From Schistocephalus solidus (lineage: Eukaryota; Platyhelminthes; Cestoda; Diphyllobothriidea; Diphyllobothriidae): 64,000 nucleotides of DNA. A model generated the notes under the pieces. That model had not been told where the DNA came from, ran no database searches, and worked only from the letters and a program-made list of their open reading frames with translations. A program made the position numbers and the translations under genes. The DNA lies in assembly GCA_017591395.1 (NCBI GenBank), contig WEDG01000306.1, forward strand, positions 1 through 64,000, given 5' to 3'. Positions 1 to 11,229 of this stretch are shown here, piece after piece. The stretch's first letter is position 1. Each line of letters starts with the position of its first letter.

Positions 1-50
1 GCTTTCCGAACCCTCATACGTTTATTTATTTATTTAGAATAACTTGCTAA

Positions 51-1172
51 GTTCCTATCAACATGGATTTCGCAGTGGTTGATCCTGCCTCACAAACCTG
101 CTCTCGCCCAGGGAAAGAAGGTCAAAATCATTAGAAATGGGTTTGTCAGTCGATGCGGTCTACATCGACTTTAGCAAAGCCTTTGACAAGGTTCCAAACA
201 GACGTCTGATCTCTACGATGCGTCAAAAAGGTGTCAATGGCAACGTACTCAAATAGTTGGCCGACTTTCTCACAGGCAGGCGCCAGCGTGTTTGTATTGG
301 AGACGCCAAGTCTCACTGCGAAACTGATCTTAGAGGATTTCCGCAGGGCAGCGTTCTGGGTCCCATTTTGTTTCTGGTATACGTGAACGACTGCCTTGAT
401 TGTCTGAAATGCGAGAAGGTAATGTTCACTGACGATCTGAAGTTATGGAACTCGATTGAAAAACCGGAGGATGCACGGAAATTACAACAAAACTTAGATC
501 GCTTGCAAACATGGTGTGATGAGTGGCTGCTGGACCTTAATTTTAACAAATGCCAAATAATCCGACTGCGGTCAAGTTCCAGAAGGATGATTAGGTTGGA
601 ATATCAGTACTTCATCAATGGTCACCAACTCTAGAATGTAAATATTATAAACGACTCGGGTCTATGGATAACACCCACTCTCAAACCATCGTCGCACTGT
701 GCGAATATCGCAAGAAAGCTATGTGTATCTAAGGCGCAATCAGGAGATCCTTCGTTAATTTTGATTGAGAGCTTTTTGTGCGCGTGTTCGGAACATTTAT
801 CCGGCTGGTGTTGAAAGAATGCGTTCAGGCGTGGCGCCCTTGGACGAAACATGACAACGCTCTGCTGGAGAATGTTCAACGGAGGGCGACGAATTTAGTC
901 AATGGATAGGAATGCCTACCCTATGAGGGCCGCCTAGAAAGAATTAAATTTTTTCCTTTGGCCGATGTTTTGAGTTGGAAAACATGTCAAGTCTCCGAGG
1001 TCACCAATACAAACTGAAAAATAAACACGCCAAACTTGAAGTATGGGCCAACTTCTTTTCCAAACGGGGGATTGAAGAATTGAACAAACTGCCAACTTCG
1101 GTTGTTCACGTTAAAAGCGTTAAAATATTTAAAAGAAGACTTGATGCATTTTTACTTGATGGACATATTTAG
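51..1172 (+). pseudogene. Decayed CR1-like reverse transcriptase (RT) fragment
   Basis: This is the remnant of a non-LTR retrotransposon RT domain. It reads VYIDFSKAFDKVPNRRL near 160-215, then GFPQGSVLGPILFLVYVND near 330-390, then a damaged catalytic box (MFTDDLKLW instead of FADD) near 420-450. The largest open piece is 257-634 and a C-terminal piece follows at 975-1172. In-frame stops and frameshifts break it at about 255, 632 and 800-960, so it cannot be active. The first 19 bases of the window match the family A 3' region at 32704-32722, so this fragment abuts another element remnant. RT assignment is secure; the exact clade is inferred from the CR1-type C-terminal block. Confidence 0.85.
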
Positions 1173-1291
1173 TCGACAGCAATGGTCAATATACTAAAAC
1201 GACTATTACCATGTAATATTTGCCAATTTTGCCAGCGTCTTTATGTAAATACGGTTTTCGAAGGCTCTTCCTATCTCACTTATAAATACTG

Positions 1292-1490
1292 AATTATATC
1301 TGATTCAGAACTATTAGCCATTTTTAAAACAGAAGTCAACAATCTTTGAAACATACGATGAACTAGAAAAGAAGCAGTAAACACTCATATGTTTTAATTT
1401 GAGGCGGGGTTCAGCGAGCAGCTAATTTATAAAAAAACACTAGGAGAAAAAAAACTGCTTCACTAAAAAAAATTAATAGCTAGATGAATA
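1292..1490 (-). mobile_element. Family A retrotransposon 3' UTR fragment (no coding part)
   Basis: The reverse complement matches the 3' UTR of the family A element at 32745-32930, including the hairpin region and the downstream block that ends near a run reading GTTTTAAAAATGGC. Only the untranslated part survives. It lies opposite in orientation to the RT remnants on either side. Confidence 0.75.
1371..1461 (-). other. ENE-like hairpin with U-rich internal loop (copy 1)
   Basis: In the sense (minus) direction the sequence reads GAAGCAG, eight T, CTCCTA, an apical region, CATATGAG, TGTTTA, CTGCTTC. The lower stem GAAGCAG/CTGCTTC is a perfect 7 bp; the upper stem is degraded. This is the copy with the strongest lower stem. 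Confidence 0.55.
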
Positions 1491-1799
1491 TGTGATAGGA
1501 TTCCTTTGATGATACTTTAGGAAATATCAACGTATATGGTAAACCATTTTCAACTTTCTTTGAGATGCCTTCAAGAACAAAGAAACACCAAACACAGTAA
1601 AATATTTTACCTTCGTAACCGGGATGACAGCCAGCAGCTTCATGTATATTTGCCTGATTTACGTTTTTTGCAAAAGGATGAGAGACAAAGAAATGAGTTA
1701 CATACACAAATAATATGAAGAAACAATCATAGGTTTTATAAAGGATACTTCTGCCTCCTAATCTATTTACATGTCTGAAAGTCTGGACACGAAATATAG

Positions 1800-2400
1800 G
1801 GTAGGGCTTTGAGCTCGGAATCGTGTACATTGGTTTCCGCAAAGCATTCAAAATCCTCTTGTACCCAGGCATTCTGCATACACTAAGCACCCTCAGCGTC
1901 AAACATATTTTATAAGTTGGATAAAGGAATTTTAAAGTAAGTTTCAACAGCGCCTTGTTATCGAATAGGTCATATAAGACTGACTAAGTGTGTCAAGTGG
2001 TGTGCCTTAAGGCCCAGTTCCAAGATCCTAACTCCTCATTTCTAACGTTAATGGCACCATGCAGGAACACGAGTACGGTAAAATAATGTTTGGCGACGAC
2101 TATAAGCACTAGTATAACATAAAGGACCCGAATGAATACAGGGATCTTCAAAATAACCTACACTGATTCCAAACGTGGTCCCTATAAATGGCTTCTGATT
2201 TAAACGTGCAGAATTATGTCATCCTTAACCTGCGTCCAGCCAATTGCCATTTAAATAACATCATGAATGAATATGACTTGAAAGACACAACTCTTCCCAA
2301 GGAACCTGAATAGAAAAAACTCGGCCTTCGGATACAGAGCAACATGCAGCCAGCGCTGCAACCGTCAAGGAAGCAGAAATCGCTCCAGGAATACCAAATT
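1800..2400 (+). pseudogene. Decayed non-LTR RT fragment
   Basis: Plus-strand translation gives VYIGFRKAFK near 1825, then a damaged VPQG-type region near 2000, then MFGDDYK near 2088 in place of the FADD catalytic box, then a thumb-like stretch reading LQNNLH and FQTWSL. Several stops interrupt it. The stretch 2080-2260 is similar to 33570-33780, so two related remnants exist in the window. An open frame of 155 codons on the opposite strand here appears to be a shadow with no recognisable domain. Confidence 0.65.
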
Positions 2401-2409
2401 TAATTAAAA

Positions 2410-3380
2410 TGGCATTTGTACAATCTGACAAATAACTCATTGAAAGGTTGTGTCTTATTTACTGTTTCCTCTGAGTTGCAGGCATCAACACGTCATCCAA
2501 TTCTGGTTGAAAAAATACCTGGCCTTGTGCTTTGAGTAAGCTTTGAGGATATTTCTCAGTGACACCTTTCGCCCGATCTCTGTGGACACTCGATAAAACT
2601 GCGCACAAAATTATTCAGGCTGAAAATTCACTCTGAATTTTTCGCCGAACTTTTATTGTAAAATATTCATGATTCCTTTCAATAAGTTGGGAAAATGAAG
2701 ATTCTGCAGCTCTTCAGGGAACGCTTGTATGATATCGTAGGTGCCCAATTGTCCGACGACAGTCTGAACCTGGGTTAAATATTCCGTGAACCACAGCAGA
2801 TATTTTAAGAAAACTACGCTACTCATATCATGCAGGTTCTATTTTATATGAAATTATTTTGTTATACGTACATTCACTTATATCAAAGGAGCTGCCATGT
2901 AAACAATAGGTTTTTTAAACGTTATGCCTCGGTTCCTAATAAACTTAGTTAAATAAACTAAACAAAATCTGTTGGAGGTATAACACCATCGGTTTGAAAA
3001 AATGGTACCTGTAAGAGTTCACCTATATGGACCAAGGTCTACCTTCACTTAAATACGTATTTATTAAATAAATTGTTGCTAATTCTTCCAATTTTAATTT
3101 TGTGTAAATGGATTAGACGCGTGTAGCCATTTCACCCTCAAATGTCCTGAAATATAAACTGAAACTTACCCTGCAAACAGACAACTTGCATCATCGAGGA
3201 CCAGGAAATTCCAGCTACATATGTGAGGAAAATAAAAACATGCGAAAGACCAAAACACAGAGCATCCATGTACCTTATTTACTATTTATGTTTTTATATC
3301 GTCAAATGTTTCGTTTAAGAGGATTTGGGAAATGCAGAATTATTTAATGCAGTTTTACCAACCAACCACAACCGGAACTA
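2410..3380. other. No gene recognised
   Basis: AT-rich DNA without a long open frame or recognised domain. A short stretch near 3195-3250 resembles 33235-33265 (shared string TATGTGAGGAAAATAA), suggesting leftover repeat sequence. Confidence 0.5.
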
Positions 3381-3386
3381 CCATGT

Positions 3387-3960
3387 GTGATTCAAAATCG
3401 TCGAAGCCATGCACTTTGCCGAAACCAAAAAAACACCGGATCAAATGCAACATATAGCCAATCAGCATCTGCTCCATTATCACCAGTGCGCACCGTGAAA
3501 CCTTCCCACCATATAGTGGAGGACAGCGTCGTAGGTACAAAAAATGCCACTGACAGAAAAAGGCTTCATAATACAGGGACTACCTGAATCAACAGCTTCA
3601 ACTCCAGTAGACCGATATTCCAAAGACATGAACCACTCTCATGAACCTTTGAACAATATGCTGGAACCCAATACGTCCAATGAACTGGAAAAACCCTTTC
3701 GCCTTGGAAAAAGTCCCAGAAGCCAATTTAAATCAACATGTCCTAGACCTCATAAAGTTATGTTGACCAGTAGCCAGAAAGCAATTCTCATTCTGTCTAG
3801 GCGCTTTACGTTAAAAAACTCAAACCCTGGAGTTTTTTTCAAAAGGACTTCTCACCTGCGGAGCAAAAAAATGACATCAACTTGCCATCAGAACTGAGAC
3901 GGTGGTTCAGCGAAGAAAAAAACACATTTGCTTATTTACAATAACTAAGTAATCCATCGT
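3387..3960 (+). pseudogene. Retrotransposon ORF1 remnant
   Basis: The open frame 3544-3897 reads FIIQGLPESTASTPVDRY and continues with PFRLGKSP, CPRPHKVMLTSSQKAILILS and VFFKR. These correspond in order to the ORF1 of the CR1-like element at 16239-16895 (CLVIQGLHESTAVRPEDR, AFRIGKK, PRPRPLKIML, VFFQPDYS). ORF1 of such elements encodes a nucleic-acid chaperone that coats element RNA; that role is family knowledge. The amino end is in a different frame (3387-3587), and the carboxyl end after 3897 is shifted. It precedes the endonuclease remnant by about 65 bases, the usual ORF1-ORF2 order. Confidence 0.65.
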
Positions 3961-3963
3961 CCG

Positions 3964-5045
3964 TTGTTCTGCCCCGGAGAGGCCCATTTCAGATTACCAT
4001 ACAGTCAGCTCAGTAAACGGAGGCTCGCTCCCGACCGTAAAACGTCCTGGACGAACGAAAAACTAACATTCATGTACACCAACATACAGAGTATGCTATC
4101 GAAGCTCGACGAGCTCAAAGTGCACGTCTGCGATCTATCTCCTGATATGATTTCCCTAACAGAAACTTGGTTTTCTTAATGTGGGGACGAACGGGGCGTA
4201 ACTATGGCTGGCTACTAACTTCTTAGAAAAGACACGAAAGAGCGTCAAGGAGGAAGCGTACTCACACATGTAAAAAGTGAATTTACAGTTTTTGGCAAAA
4301 TTTATAAACTAGCGTCTACTTTCGAGGTGACATGACTATCCATAAACGTGCCAGAATCATCAAGTAAAGATGTCTGGTCAGTCTACCGTTCACCGAGAAG
4401 AAACCGCGTAGCCGATGTGCACCTGCAACAGGAGCTTAAAAAGAATGCTACATGGTTTGATATCCTGATCATGGGTAACTTAATTGTGCCTCACATCGAC
4501 TACAGCTCGGCCAGCGCACATAGTTCTAATCTAGCCTTTGAAGGTTGCCTTTTGGGCACGACGCTTAAGCAACATCTCATAGAGCATGTCAAATTTTTTC
4601 AACAAGAGTTTGTGGAGGACAACAGGCCAAATGCCTGGACCTAGTTATAACGAATGCGCAGGACAGCATCGACGAAGTGTTATGTCTACCGCCTCTAGGT
4701 AAATGTAAACACGTGGTACTGCGATGGGAGTACTCACTCTTTTCTTTACCTGAAAAACTCACAACAGTCGGAAGGAATATATGGCAAAGGCAATTTCGGT
4801 AAAATTAGGGCCAAACTCACGCGCTTTCAGTGGGATTCTTTATTCTTAGGAAACATGACCGAGGACTGGGAAACGTTCCGGGACATACTGCACAGGCTCA
4901 TTGAAAATCAGTATCCAATTTTGAGAAAAACGTTAACGAAGAGACAGCGATGGCTAACGCAGGTCTTACAAATCGAAGTAAACAAAAAGCGGAGATTGTG
5001 GAAAACATCGCTTACGGACGGAACTCCTGCATCTCTAAATGCTCT
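3964..5045 (+). pseudogene. Apurinic-like endonuclease (EN) domain and linker of ORF2, decayed
   Basis: Plus-strand frames show the EN amino end (TNIQSMLSKLDELKVHV, MISLTETWFS) at 4075-4178, a middle part (VYRSPRRNRVADVHL, ILIMGNLIVPHIDYSS) at 4348-4644, and the linker (TEDWETFRDILHRLIENQ) at 4855-5045. They match the EN at 15379-16200 and the linker upstream of RT at 15180-15353. EN nicks target DNA to prime reverse transcription. The usual GDFN motif reads GNLI here, so a catalytic Asp is lost, and stops separate the pieces. The linker ends abruptly near 5045, where a different family's RT begins. Confidence 0.75.
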
Positions 5046-5990
5046 TTCGGTATATGTTGTCCACTTCTGAGCTCGATATATTCTTATCTGAGCTCTCGTT
5101 TACAACATGTTAAGATCTCCAATGTTTTCTTAAACTTGGCACGTGTGAGGAGTGGAATTATTCAGGGTAGTGCACTAGGCTTGATTTTATTTTGTCCTTT
5201 CGTCAATGAGGTGCCAGGTTTATTTCAGAATATAAGCCTTTTTGTATGCTGACAATTTAAAAGTTGCCTTTCGATACAAGCCGGCAGATCACGACACCGT
5301 GCTTTATCTATTAAAAAATGATCTCGAGGCCTTTGCTCAGTGGTGTTGCACATTGCGCCTTTCCCAATCTTGGCACAAATGTTCCGTTATGGTTATTGGC
5401 GATGACCATTAGCCTCAACTTAGCATAGATGGCCACGATAGTAATGTACCTGGCGTTGTTAAGGACCTGGGCATATCATATTCTAACAGTTTCCATCTTT
5501 CAGAGCATTACACCCTGATTGCCTCCAAAGCACGCAGAACTGCCAGGTTTACCCTTTGAAATTTTAAAACTATTGATATTAGACTCTGCCTTTATAAAAT
5601 GTTCGTTAGACCTGGTCTAGAATACTGCTCGTTTCTATTTAGCCTTCTGAGCACTAGCGATCGGAAGAAAATAGAATCGGTGCAGCACTTCTTCACGAAA
5701 ATAATTTTATCTTTGAAGCACCGTTATCTGTCGTATCAAGAACGCTGTGGACTTGTTAGCATTAATCCTTTATGGTTTTGGCTAGTGCAGAAGGGACTCT
5801 TTTTACTGTTGAAGCTTTTGAATAGTCGTACATTTAATCCCCTTACCACTGTGAGGCAGCTTGACCATCCTCGGCGCAGCTGTCATCGCAATGTCTTTTT
5901 ATTTCTTCCATTAGCTCGCACACTTAAGTATCGTCGGTTATTTTTTTGGTAAACACCATAGCTTTGTGGAATAAACTTCCACATAATATA
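5046..5990 (+). pseudogene. RT carboxyl half of a second retrotransposon family joined to the previous EN
   Basis: The sequence continues with YSYLSSRLQHVKISNV, then GIIQGSALGLILF (a changed VPQG box) near 5155-5195. A thumb and C-terminal block follows at 5599-5952: MFVRPGLEYCSFLFSLLS, DRKKIESVQHFFTK. That block resembles family A (MFVLPIQEYCCPFFGLMN, DRSKIEKVQRFFTR at 31746) rather than the CR1 family that supplies the upstream EN. The RT fingers and most of the palm are missing at the junction, and stops are frequent. Confidence 0.7.
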
Positions 5991-6490
5991 AAAATCAAGT
6001 GGAGTTATTCTTTGTTTAAGAGAACTATTACTATTTTTTTGCATTCAGAGCAGTTTCCAAGAATTCTAGGCGCCGACACGGTAGAATCTGTTTTCCTGTT
6101 CGACGGAGTGCGCGGAATCTGAACGTGATCCCAGGTGTTACCTTGAGGGATACTGCACCACCTCTATAGCCTGCACCCGTTGACTTCTTCGGCAGACAGT
6201 GAGCAACCGTACACGGATGTACTCTTGCCTGGGGCAGAATCCTGGGTCCTAGCAAAGACAGAGAGACTGCACACAGACGGCAGTTTGTGTTAGCCCTTCC
6301 CTAATCTGAATTACTATCCTCCTCACAGGCGGAAGTTTTTTCTCCTGAATAACATAAAGATAGGAAAAACACTTATAATTATATATATTCAGGAGTTTTT
6401 TTCACTGCCAGCCTTAACCAATTGACTATTTCATCTGACAATGCCTGTAAACCGGCATTTAATACAACTATTATTATTATTATTAAAATG
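5991..6490 (+). mobile_element. 3' UTR of the chimeric retroelement, ending in an (ATT)n tail
   Basis: Non-coding stretch after the RT remnant. It contains the hairpin at 6329-6408 and ends in an ATT microsatellite at about 6469-6485. ATT/TTTA tails are also seen at the 3' ends of family A copies in this window. Open frames on the minus strand here have no recognisable domain. Confidence 0.55.
6329..6408 (+). other. ENE-like hairpin with U-rich internal loop (copy 2)
   Basis: CTCCTGAATA at 6342-6351 pairs perfectly with TATTCAGGAG at 6386-6395 (10 bp). It is flanked by six T on the 5' side and seven T on the 3' side, followed by CACTGCC. The lower stem (GGCGGAAG against CACTGCC) is imperfect. 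The strand agrees with the upstream RT remnant. Confidence 0.6.
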
Positions 6491-8817
6491 CAGAGAAATT
6501 GGGTCAAGTTAATTTTTGTTAGAACAAGACAGGATTTCGAAAAGGGAACTGCTGAACAGGGCCACCGCGAAATTTCAACTGTTTTACGGTTACCTCAGGC
6601 AGAATACACGGAACAAGGATCCCATACCCCTGCTAAGGACTTCCAAGGTTATAGACCTTACTGAAGACGGTGCGAAGGTTGAGCATCTTTCGGAATTTTA
6701 CCCTATTGATGGCTTCGAAGTGAAAATAATAGTCGAAACTGTTCATTTCACGGAGACTATTGTACAAAAGGAATTTTTGGGGTTAAAGGAATCTAAGTCA
6801 CCGGTTCCCGATGAAGTACCTACAAAGATGATGGAAGAGCTCGCGAGAGAACGGGGAAAAAAACACTCTCTACGCCTTTTCTGGCATCTTTTAAGACCGG
6901 AAGTCTACCACTTGAGTGGAAATCCAGATGGATTACGCCGCTCTATAAGGGTGGAAACCGGGTCTCTACAAACAATTATATACAGGTCAAACTTACTTCA
7001 TTTTGCTGCAAAATCATGGAAAAAATAATTACGCAACAACTTATGCAGTTTCTAGAATAAAAAATCTTCTTTCCAAGGTCAAGCACGTTTTAGTAGAGGT
7101 AGGTCCTGCGTAATAAATTCGCTCCTCTGTTAAGAACGTTGGACTGAGGCGGATGATAGAGGAAATACGGTGCACGCAGTCTTTATCGACTTCAAAATGG
7201 CTTTTGCTAGCGTGCCGCACCACCACCTTATGTATAAACCTAACCACAAAGGAGTAAGAGGGAGAATTCTGACATGGATGGAAAACGTCTTATCTGGTCG
7301 CTCACAAACGGTCCATATCCGTGAAAAACAGTTGACCAAGGTTGAGGTTGAGGGTAGTGTTCCCCAAAGGCTCTGTTCTAGGCCCTATTATGTTCATTTT
7401 CTACATCAACGATTATGCCAACGAACTGGATGCGAAATGGCCAAATTTTCCGATGATCTCAAACTTTGGCGCGTCATTTAAACTGTGGCTGACGAATAGA
7501 ATTTGCAGGCAAACTTAAATCGCCTCCAGAAATGGTCACATTAGGGACTTTTGCCGTTAATGAGCGAAAATGCAACATCATAAGAGTCGGTAAAAGCAGT
7601 CTTTCAAACCATACGGTTAAACATCTAAATGGCATTCCATTGAAAGTAGTGGATGCCAAAAAGGACCTGGGAGTCTGGATCACGCCCTCGCAAAGGTAGT
7701 GAAGTCAGCCATGTCGATTATGTACCTTGTTAAACCAGCTTTTGCAGCCTTCACTACCGACTGCTTCACTTAAGTCTTCGGAACATTCGTACGGCCGCAG
7801 GTGCAGTCCGCTATCCAAGCTTGGAGACCCTGGGCGGTGAAGGACATCAACATCCTTGAAAAGGTCCAAAAAAGAGCAACAAAATTTGTCCTTGGACATT
7901 GATCACGCCCTTATGAAACACGGCTGTCGAATCTTAATCTCTTTCCCATGCCATGCATACAGCTTCGTGGAGACCTGATACTAACATTCCGCATACTACG
8001 CGTCTCGGACTGTTGTCTCGTCCCAGGTGATTTCTTCGAGTTCGCAACAACAACGAACTTAAAAGGTCATCCTCTAAAATTACGTGTGACTGGAACAAGC
8101 CTATACACTCGGAAGTACTTCTTCTGCAAAAGAGTCATTTAAGCTTATAATACCTTCCTATGGATGTTGTTATGTCAGACTCCTTGGAGTTTTTAAGCGA
8201 AAGTTAGATCGATATAGTGGTGCGAGCTGCAACACGAACTGAAAGATGCAAGATTTACGTCAGAAAATAAGGTATTAAGGATACTCTTAGCTATATTTGA
8301 GTAACATTTCTATATGTTTGTTATTTTCGTTCGAGGGCTTGCACTCTCCCATAATTCCTATGCTTACGTCCCCGAGGTCTTCACTGCTTAATTATTTGCA
8401 CACCTTGGTGACACCGTGAGTGTTCGAATCAGCTGGACCCGGCGGCCATCGTCTTTGCGGTTAATGAACGTTCTCCCTTGGTTTTAATCGCAACGGACTG
8501 AGAATGATCTGGGTGGATATCTCCGCATTTGAAATCACTGCACGGACTCCACATTTGGCTGCACCGTCCGCAATTCGGTGACCTCCGCGATGCCCCCCAT
8601 TGAACGCCATCCCCAAGGGCGACAGATGTTTTCCTCCATAATATCACTGGGAGTTTTTTTACTGTCTGCTATTTTTCACCTATGTTCCAGCCAGTTGACT
8701 CATATTAATTGGCCTCGCAAACATATCGAGACACGATTTTTTGATACCACAACTCGCATGTACAAATAGGGAATTCAAAGATGACTCACCTACGTCTCCC
8801 TTCAAATATACTGATAC
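6490..8817 (+). pseudogene. Family C CR1-like retrotransposon, decayed
   Basis: Order of remnants: linker and RT amino end 6516-7028 (LKESKSPVPDEVPTKMMEEL, matching the ESKSPGPDELPPK block of better-kept copies); palm 7170-7481 (VHAVFIDFKMAFASVPHHHL; the VPQGS box disrupted; KFSDDLKLWRVI replacing FADD); fragmented thumb and C-terminal block to about 8250; then a 3' UTR. The unit ends near 8808 in TACTGATAC, the same tail as the minus-strand copy at 38308. Many stops and frameshifts mean no activity. It is interrupted at its tail by a Penelope-like fragment. Confidence 0.8.
8618..8670 (+). other. ENE-like hairpin with U-rich internal loop (copy 3)
   Basis: GACAG (8621-8625) pairs with CTGTC (8662-8666) as lower stem. 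CTCC and GGAG form the upper stem, with T-rich strands TGTTTTC and TTTTTTTA between. It lies in the family C 3' UTR about 140 bases before the TACTGA tail. The minus-strand family C copy has the same structure at 38449-38507. Confidence 0.6.
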
Positions 8818-8980
8818 CGATCTTGAAGAAGAGGCAGATGAGGTGATGGTGTCATTTGACGTGATCTTGTTATTTACCTCTATCCCACCCGCATTGGCTT
8901 TCGATACTATCGACTGTTTTCTACAGGAAAAATATGAAGAGACCGACAAAAACTCAAACGAGCGCATATCATCTAACTCA
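8818..8980 (+). pseudogene. Penelope-like element RT fragment, left part
   Basis: Plus-strand translation reads VSFDVILLFTSIPPALAF, the motif-A region typical of Penelope-like RTs (SFDV then LFTSIP), followed by a helical stretch with DCFLQEKYEETD. The frame is cut at 8981 by the inserted CR1-like element and resumes at 12357. Penelope-like elements normally encode an RT plus a GIY-YIG endonuclease; neither the start nor the endonuclease is present here. Confidence 0.75.
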
Positions 8981-9049
8981 ATTCAATTCAATTCAATTTA
9001 TTGAGGGAAATAGGCATGGGCCTTTGAGTACCCTATTTGTAACGTAAAA

Positions 9050-9757
9050 TTAAGTGCGGTATACAGAGAAACCGTGTGGGTTGCAAAGGTACAAAAGGCG
9101 GTCATAAAATAGGACAAGTGGTGCACGACTCTCGAGGGTTAAGATAAATTCCGCATCGCTCAGGCTCGTTGCGGAACATAAAACTGTCAAGGTTCCTTTT
9201 AAAGCTTTCCAGCGATGGTGACAGCACAACGTCTTCAGGGAGGGCATTCCATGGTTTTACCACTCTGACAGAGAAGGAGAACTTGCGCACATCCAGTCTC
9301 GCCTGCTGGACACGCAGTTTCAATGGGTGAACTCGGAGATGGGTCGTGGCGGCAAATTCAAAAAGTCCCAGAATTCCAGGGCAACAATCCCTTCACATGT
9401 GGAATGTCTCGGAGATCACCCGCATTTGCCTATAACGCAGCGAACAGATCAAAGATTCATTAGGCGGGTTGGATATGGCAAGGAGCTTTGACTTCAACCA
9501 TTTTGGTGGCTTTCCTGTACTCTTTCGAGGCAGTTCTGATCTTGAACTGTCCAGGGTTTCCAGGCGTGCAAAGCATATTCCAAATGCGGCCTAATGAATG
9601 TTCCAAAGGTCTTAGCAAAAAGATCTTCATCGAAATCCAAAAAGGCTCGTCTGATGGCATGCAACACCGAAATTGCCCTCTTCGCCACTTTCGAGCAGTG
9701 AGACGATGGTTTTAAGGTGGTGGTCATCAGCACACCAAGGTCCTTTTGGGTTTCCAC
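9050..9757 (-). pseudogene. ORF2 C-terminal domain of CR1-like copy 1, broken
   Basis: Pieces read METQKDLGVLMTTTLKP (near 9757), YALHAWKPWTVQDQNCLERV, and VVKPWNALPEDVVLSPSLES (near 9170-9250). This region follows the RT palm and thumb in CR1-type ORF2 proteins. Small deletions at about 9368-9500, compared with 13490-13620, disrupt the frame. Confidence 0.7.
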
Positions 9758-9835
9758 GTCTTTTAAGGCTTAACCGTTGAGAAAGTAACTTCTACTTTCG
9801 GCAGATCCAGACGGGTTGCCTAAGCGAAGTATTGT

Positions 9836-11011
9836 TCACTTATCGACGTTAAACCGCAAAAGCCAATAATTCGACCACTCCTCCAACCGAGTTAGGTTGA
9901 TCTGCAGTTTATCTTCGTCAGCAGGGCTCTGGATTACATTCCAGATTTTGATGTCGTCGGCAAACATTGCTGCTTCACAGTCAAGATTCCTGACACAATC
10001 GTTCACGTATATTAAAAACAGTATTGGCCCTAGTACTGAACCCTGAGGAACCCCACTGTCGACCGCAGCAGAACGTGACCTCTCTTGGCCGATGCACACA
10101 ACCTGGCGCCGACCCACGAGGAAGTTTTCGATCCACTTGAGGAGGTTACCTCTGATTCCAATTCTTTCTAGCTTGTACAGTAGTCTCTCGTACGGCACAG
10201 TATCGAAGGCCTTTTGAAAGTCAATGAAGGCAATGTGAACCGCGTGTCTATCTTCAAGTGCTTGGGTCCACCTCTGGAGCGAATACAGCAAATTCGTTGT
10301 GCATGATCCTTCTTTTTTGAACCTGTGTTGACAGCTTGATAACAAATTATGAGTCTCTAGGAATTTCACCAATTCGCTCTTGATGATCCTTTCCATAATC
10401 TTGCCAAGGATGCATGTAAAGCTTATGGGCCTGTAGTTTGTCACTGTCGCCCGGCTACCGCTTTTGTACAAGGGAGTTATATGTGCCAGCTTCCAATCAA
10501 AAGGAAGTGTTCCGGAGTCAAAGGGCTTTTGAAAGAGCACTGACAAAGGTGCGGAAAGTTCATTGGCGAGTTCTTTCAGAAGCTTGGGTGGAAGCTCGTC
10601 TGGTCCTGGGGATTTCGACTCTTTTAGTTCTTTTAATTCCTTTTGGATCAGAAATTCTGAGAATAGTATGTGGCTAATGCTTGCAGTCGGCGGGTTATCC
10701 ACTGAGGGACGAAGGAACCTTGCCTCGTTTGTGAAGACTGAGCGGTAGAACTGTGAAAAGTACTCGGCTTTTTCCCTGTTTTCAGAAATTTCGACGCCCA
10801 CGGCAGTCTTAATCAGCGGTATTTGATGTTTATTCCTTGTACATCTACGGAGGTAACTGTAGACTAACTTTGGATTCTGCGTTGCCTTTTGCAGCAAAGT
10901 CTTCTCAAGTTCTCTTCGCGTTTTGAGAATAAGGCTTCTCATTTTGTTTCTCTGTGTTTTATACTTATTAAAATAGGCTACTTGATTAGACTCGCAATAT
11001 TTTCTCCACAA
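9836..11011 (-). CDS. RT domain of CR1-like ORF2, open for 391 codons (copy 1)
   Basis: The frame holds an intact-looking RT core. ESKSPGPDELPPKLLKEL precedes motif 1, then NYRPISFTCILGKIMERI, then AFIDFQKAFDTVPYERLLYK (palm motif A), VPQGSVLGPILFLIYVND (motif B), and MFADDIKIW with the FADD catalytic pair (motif C). It copies element RNA onto nicked target DNA. The frame ends at a TGA where copy 2 has TGT (about 9836), and starts inside ORF2 rather than at a true initiation codon. It is the best preserved RT in the window, although the full ORF2 of this copy is interrupted elsewhere. Confidence 0.88.
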   Translation of the reverse strand: MWRKYCESNQVAYFNKYKTQRNKMRSLILKTRRELEKTLLQKATQNPKLVYSYLRRCTRNKHQIPLIKTAVGVEISENREKAEYFSQFYRSVFTNEARFLRPSVDNPPTASISHILFSEFLIQKELKELKESKSPGPDELPPKLLKELANELSAPLSVLFQKPFDSGTLPFDWKLAHITPLYKSGSRATVTNYRPISFTCILGKIMERIIKSELVKFLETHNLLSSCQHRFKKEGSCTTNLLYSLQRWTQALEDRHAVHIAFIDFQKAFDTVPYERLLYKLERIGIRGNLLKWIENFLVGRRQVVCIGQERSRSAAVDSGVPQGSVLGPILFLIYVNDCVRNLDCEAAMFADDIKIWNVIQSPADEDKLQINLTRLEEWSNYWLLRFNVDK

Positions 11012-11229
11012 CTTGTGCTTCCTGTATATTTTCCTTTTTAAGTTGCTGTCTAGCCACCCAGGACGCTTGCTGTGATGGACACTCGTTAGCGGGCAGTGGT
11101 TGTCAATAAGTTGCAGAAGAACATTTCGGAAGGACTCCCAATCTTCGTTTACGGTGCTCGAAAAACATTGAGGTCCAGTTGATGTGTGTTAAATCTGCTC
11201 GCATCTGATGAAAGTTTCCCCGCCAAACG

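Noticed and set aside
1480..1947. A 155-codon open frame on the minus strand as a possible gene
   Set aside because: No domain, and the plus strand of the same stretch carries a decayed RT (VYIGFRKAF and onward). The frame is best explained as a shadow.
10438..10748. Plus-strand frames inside the CR1-like copy 1
   Set aside because: They lie opposite the RT coding strand and are shadows.
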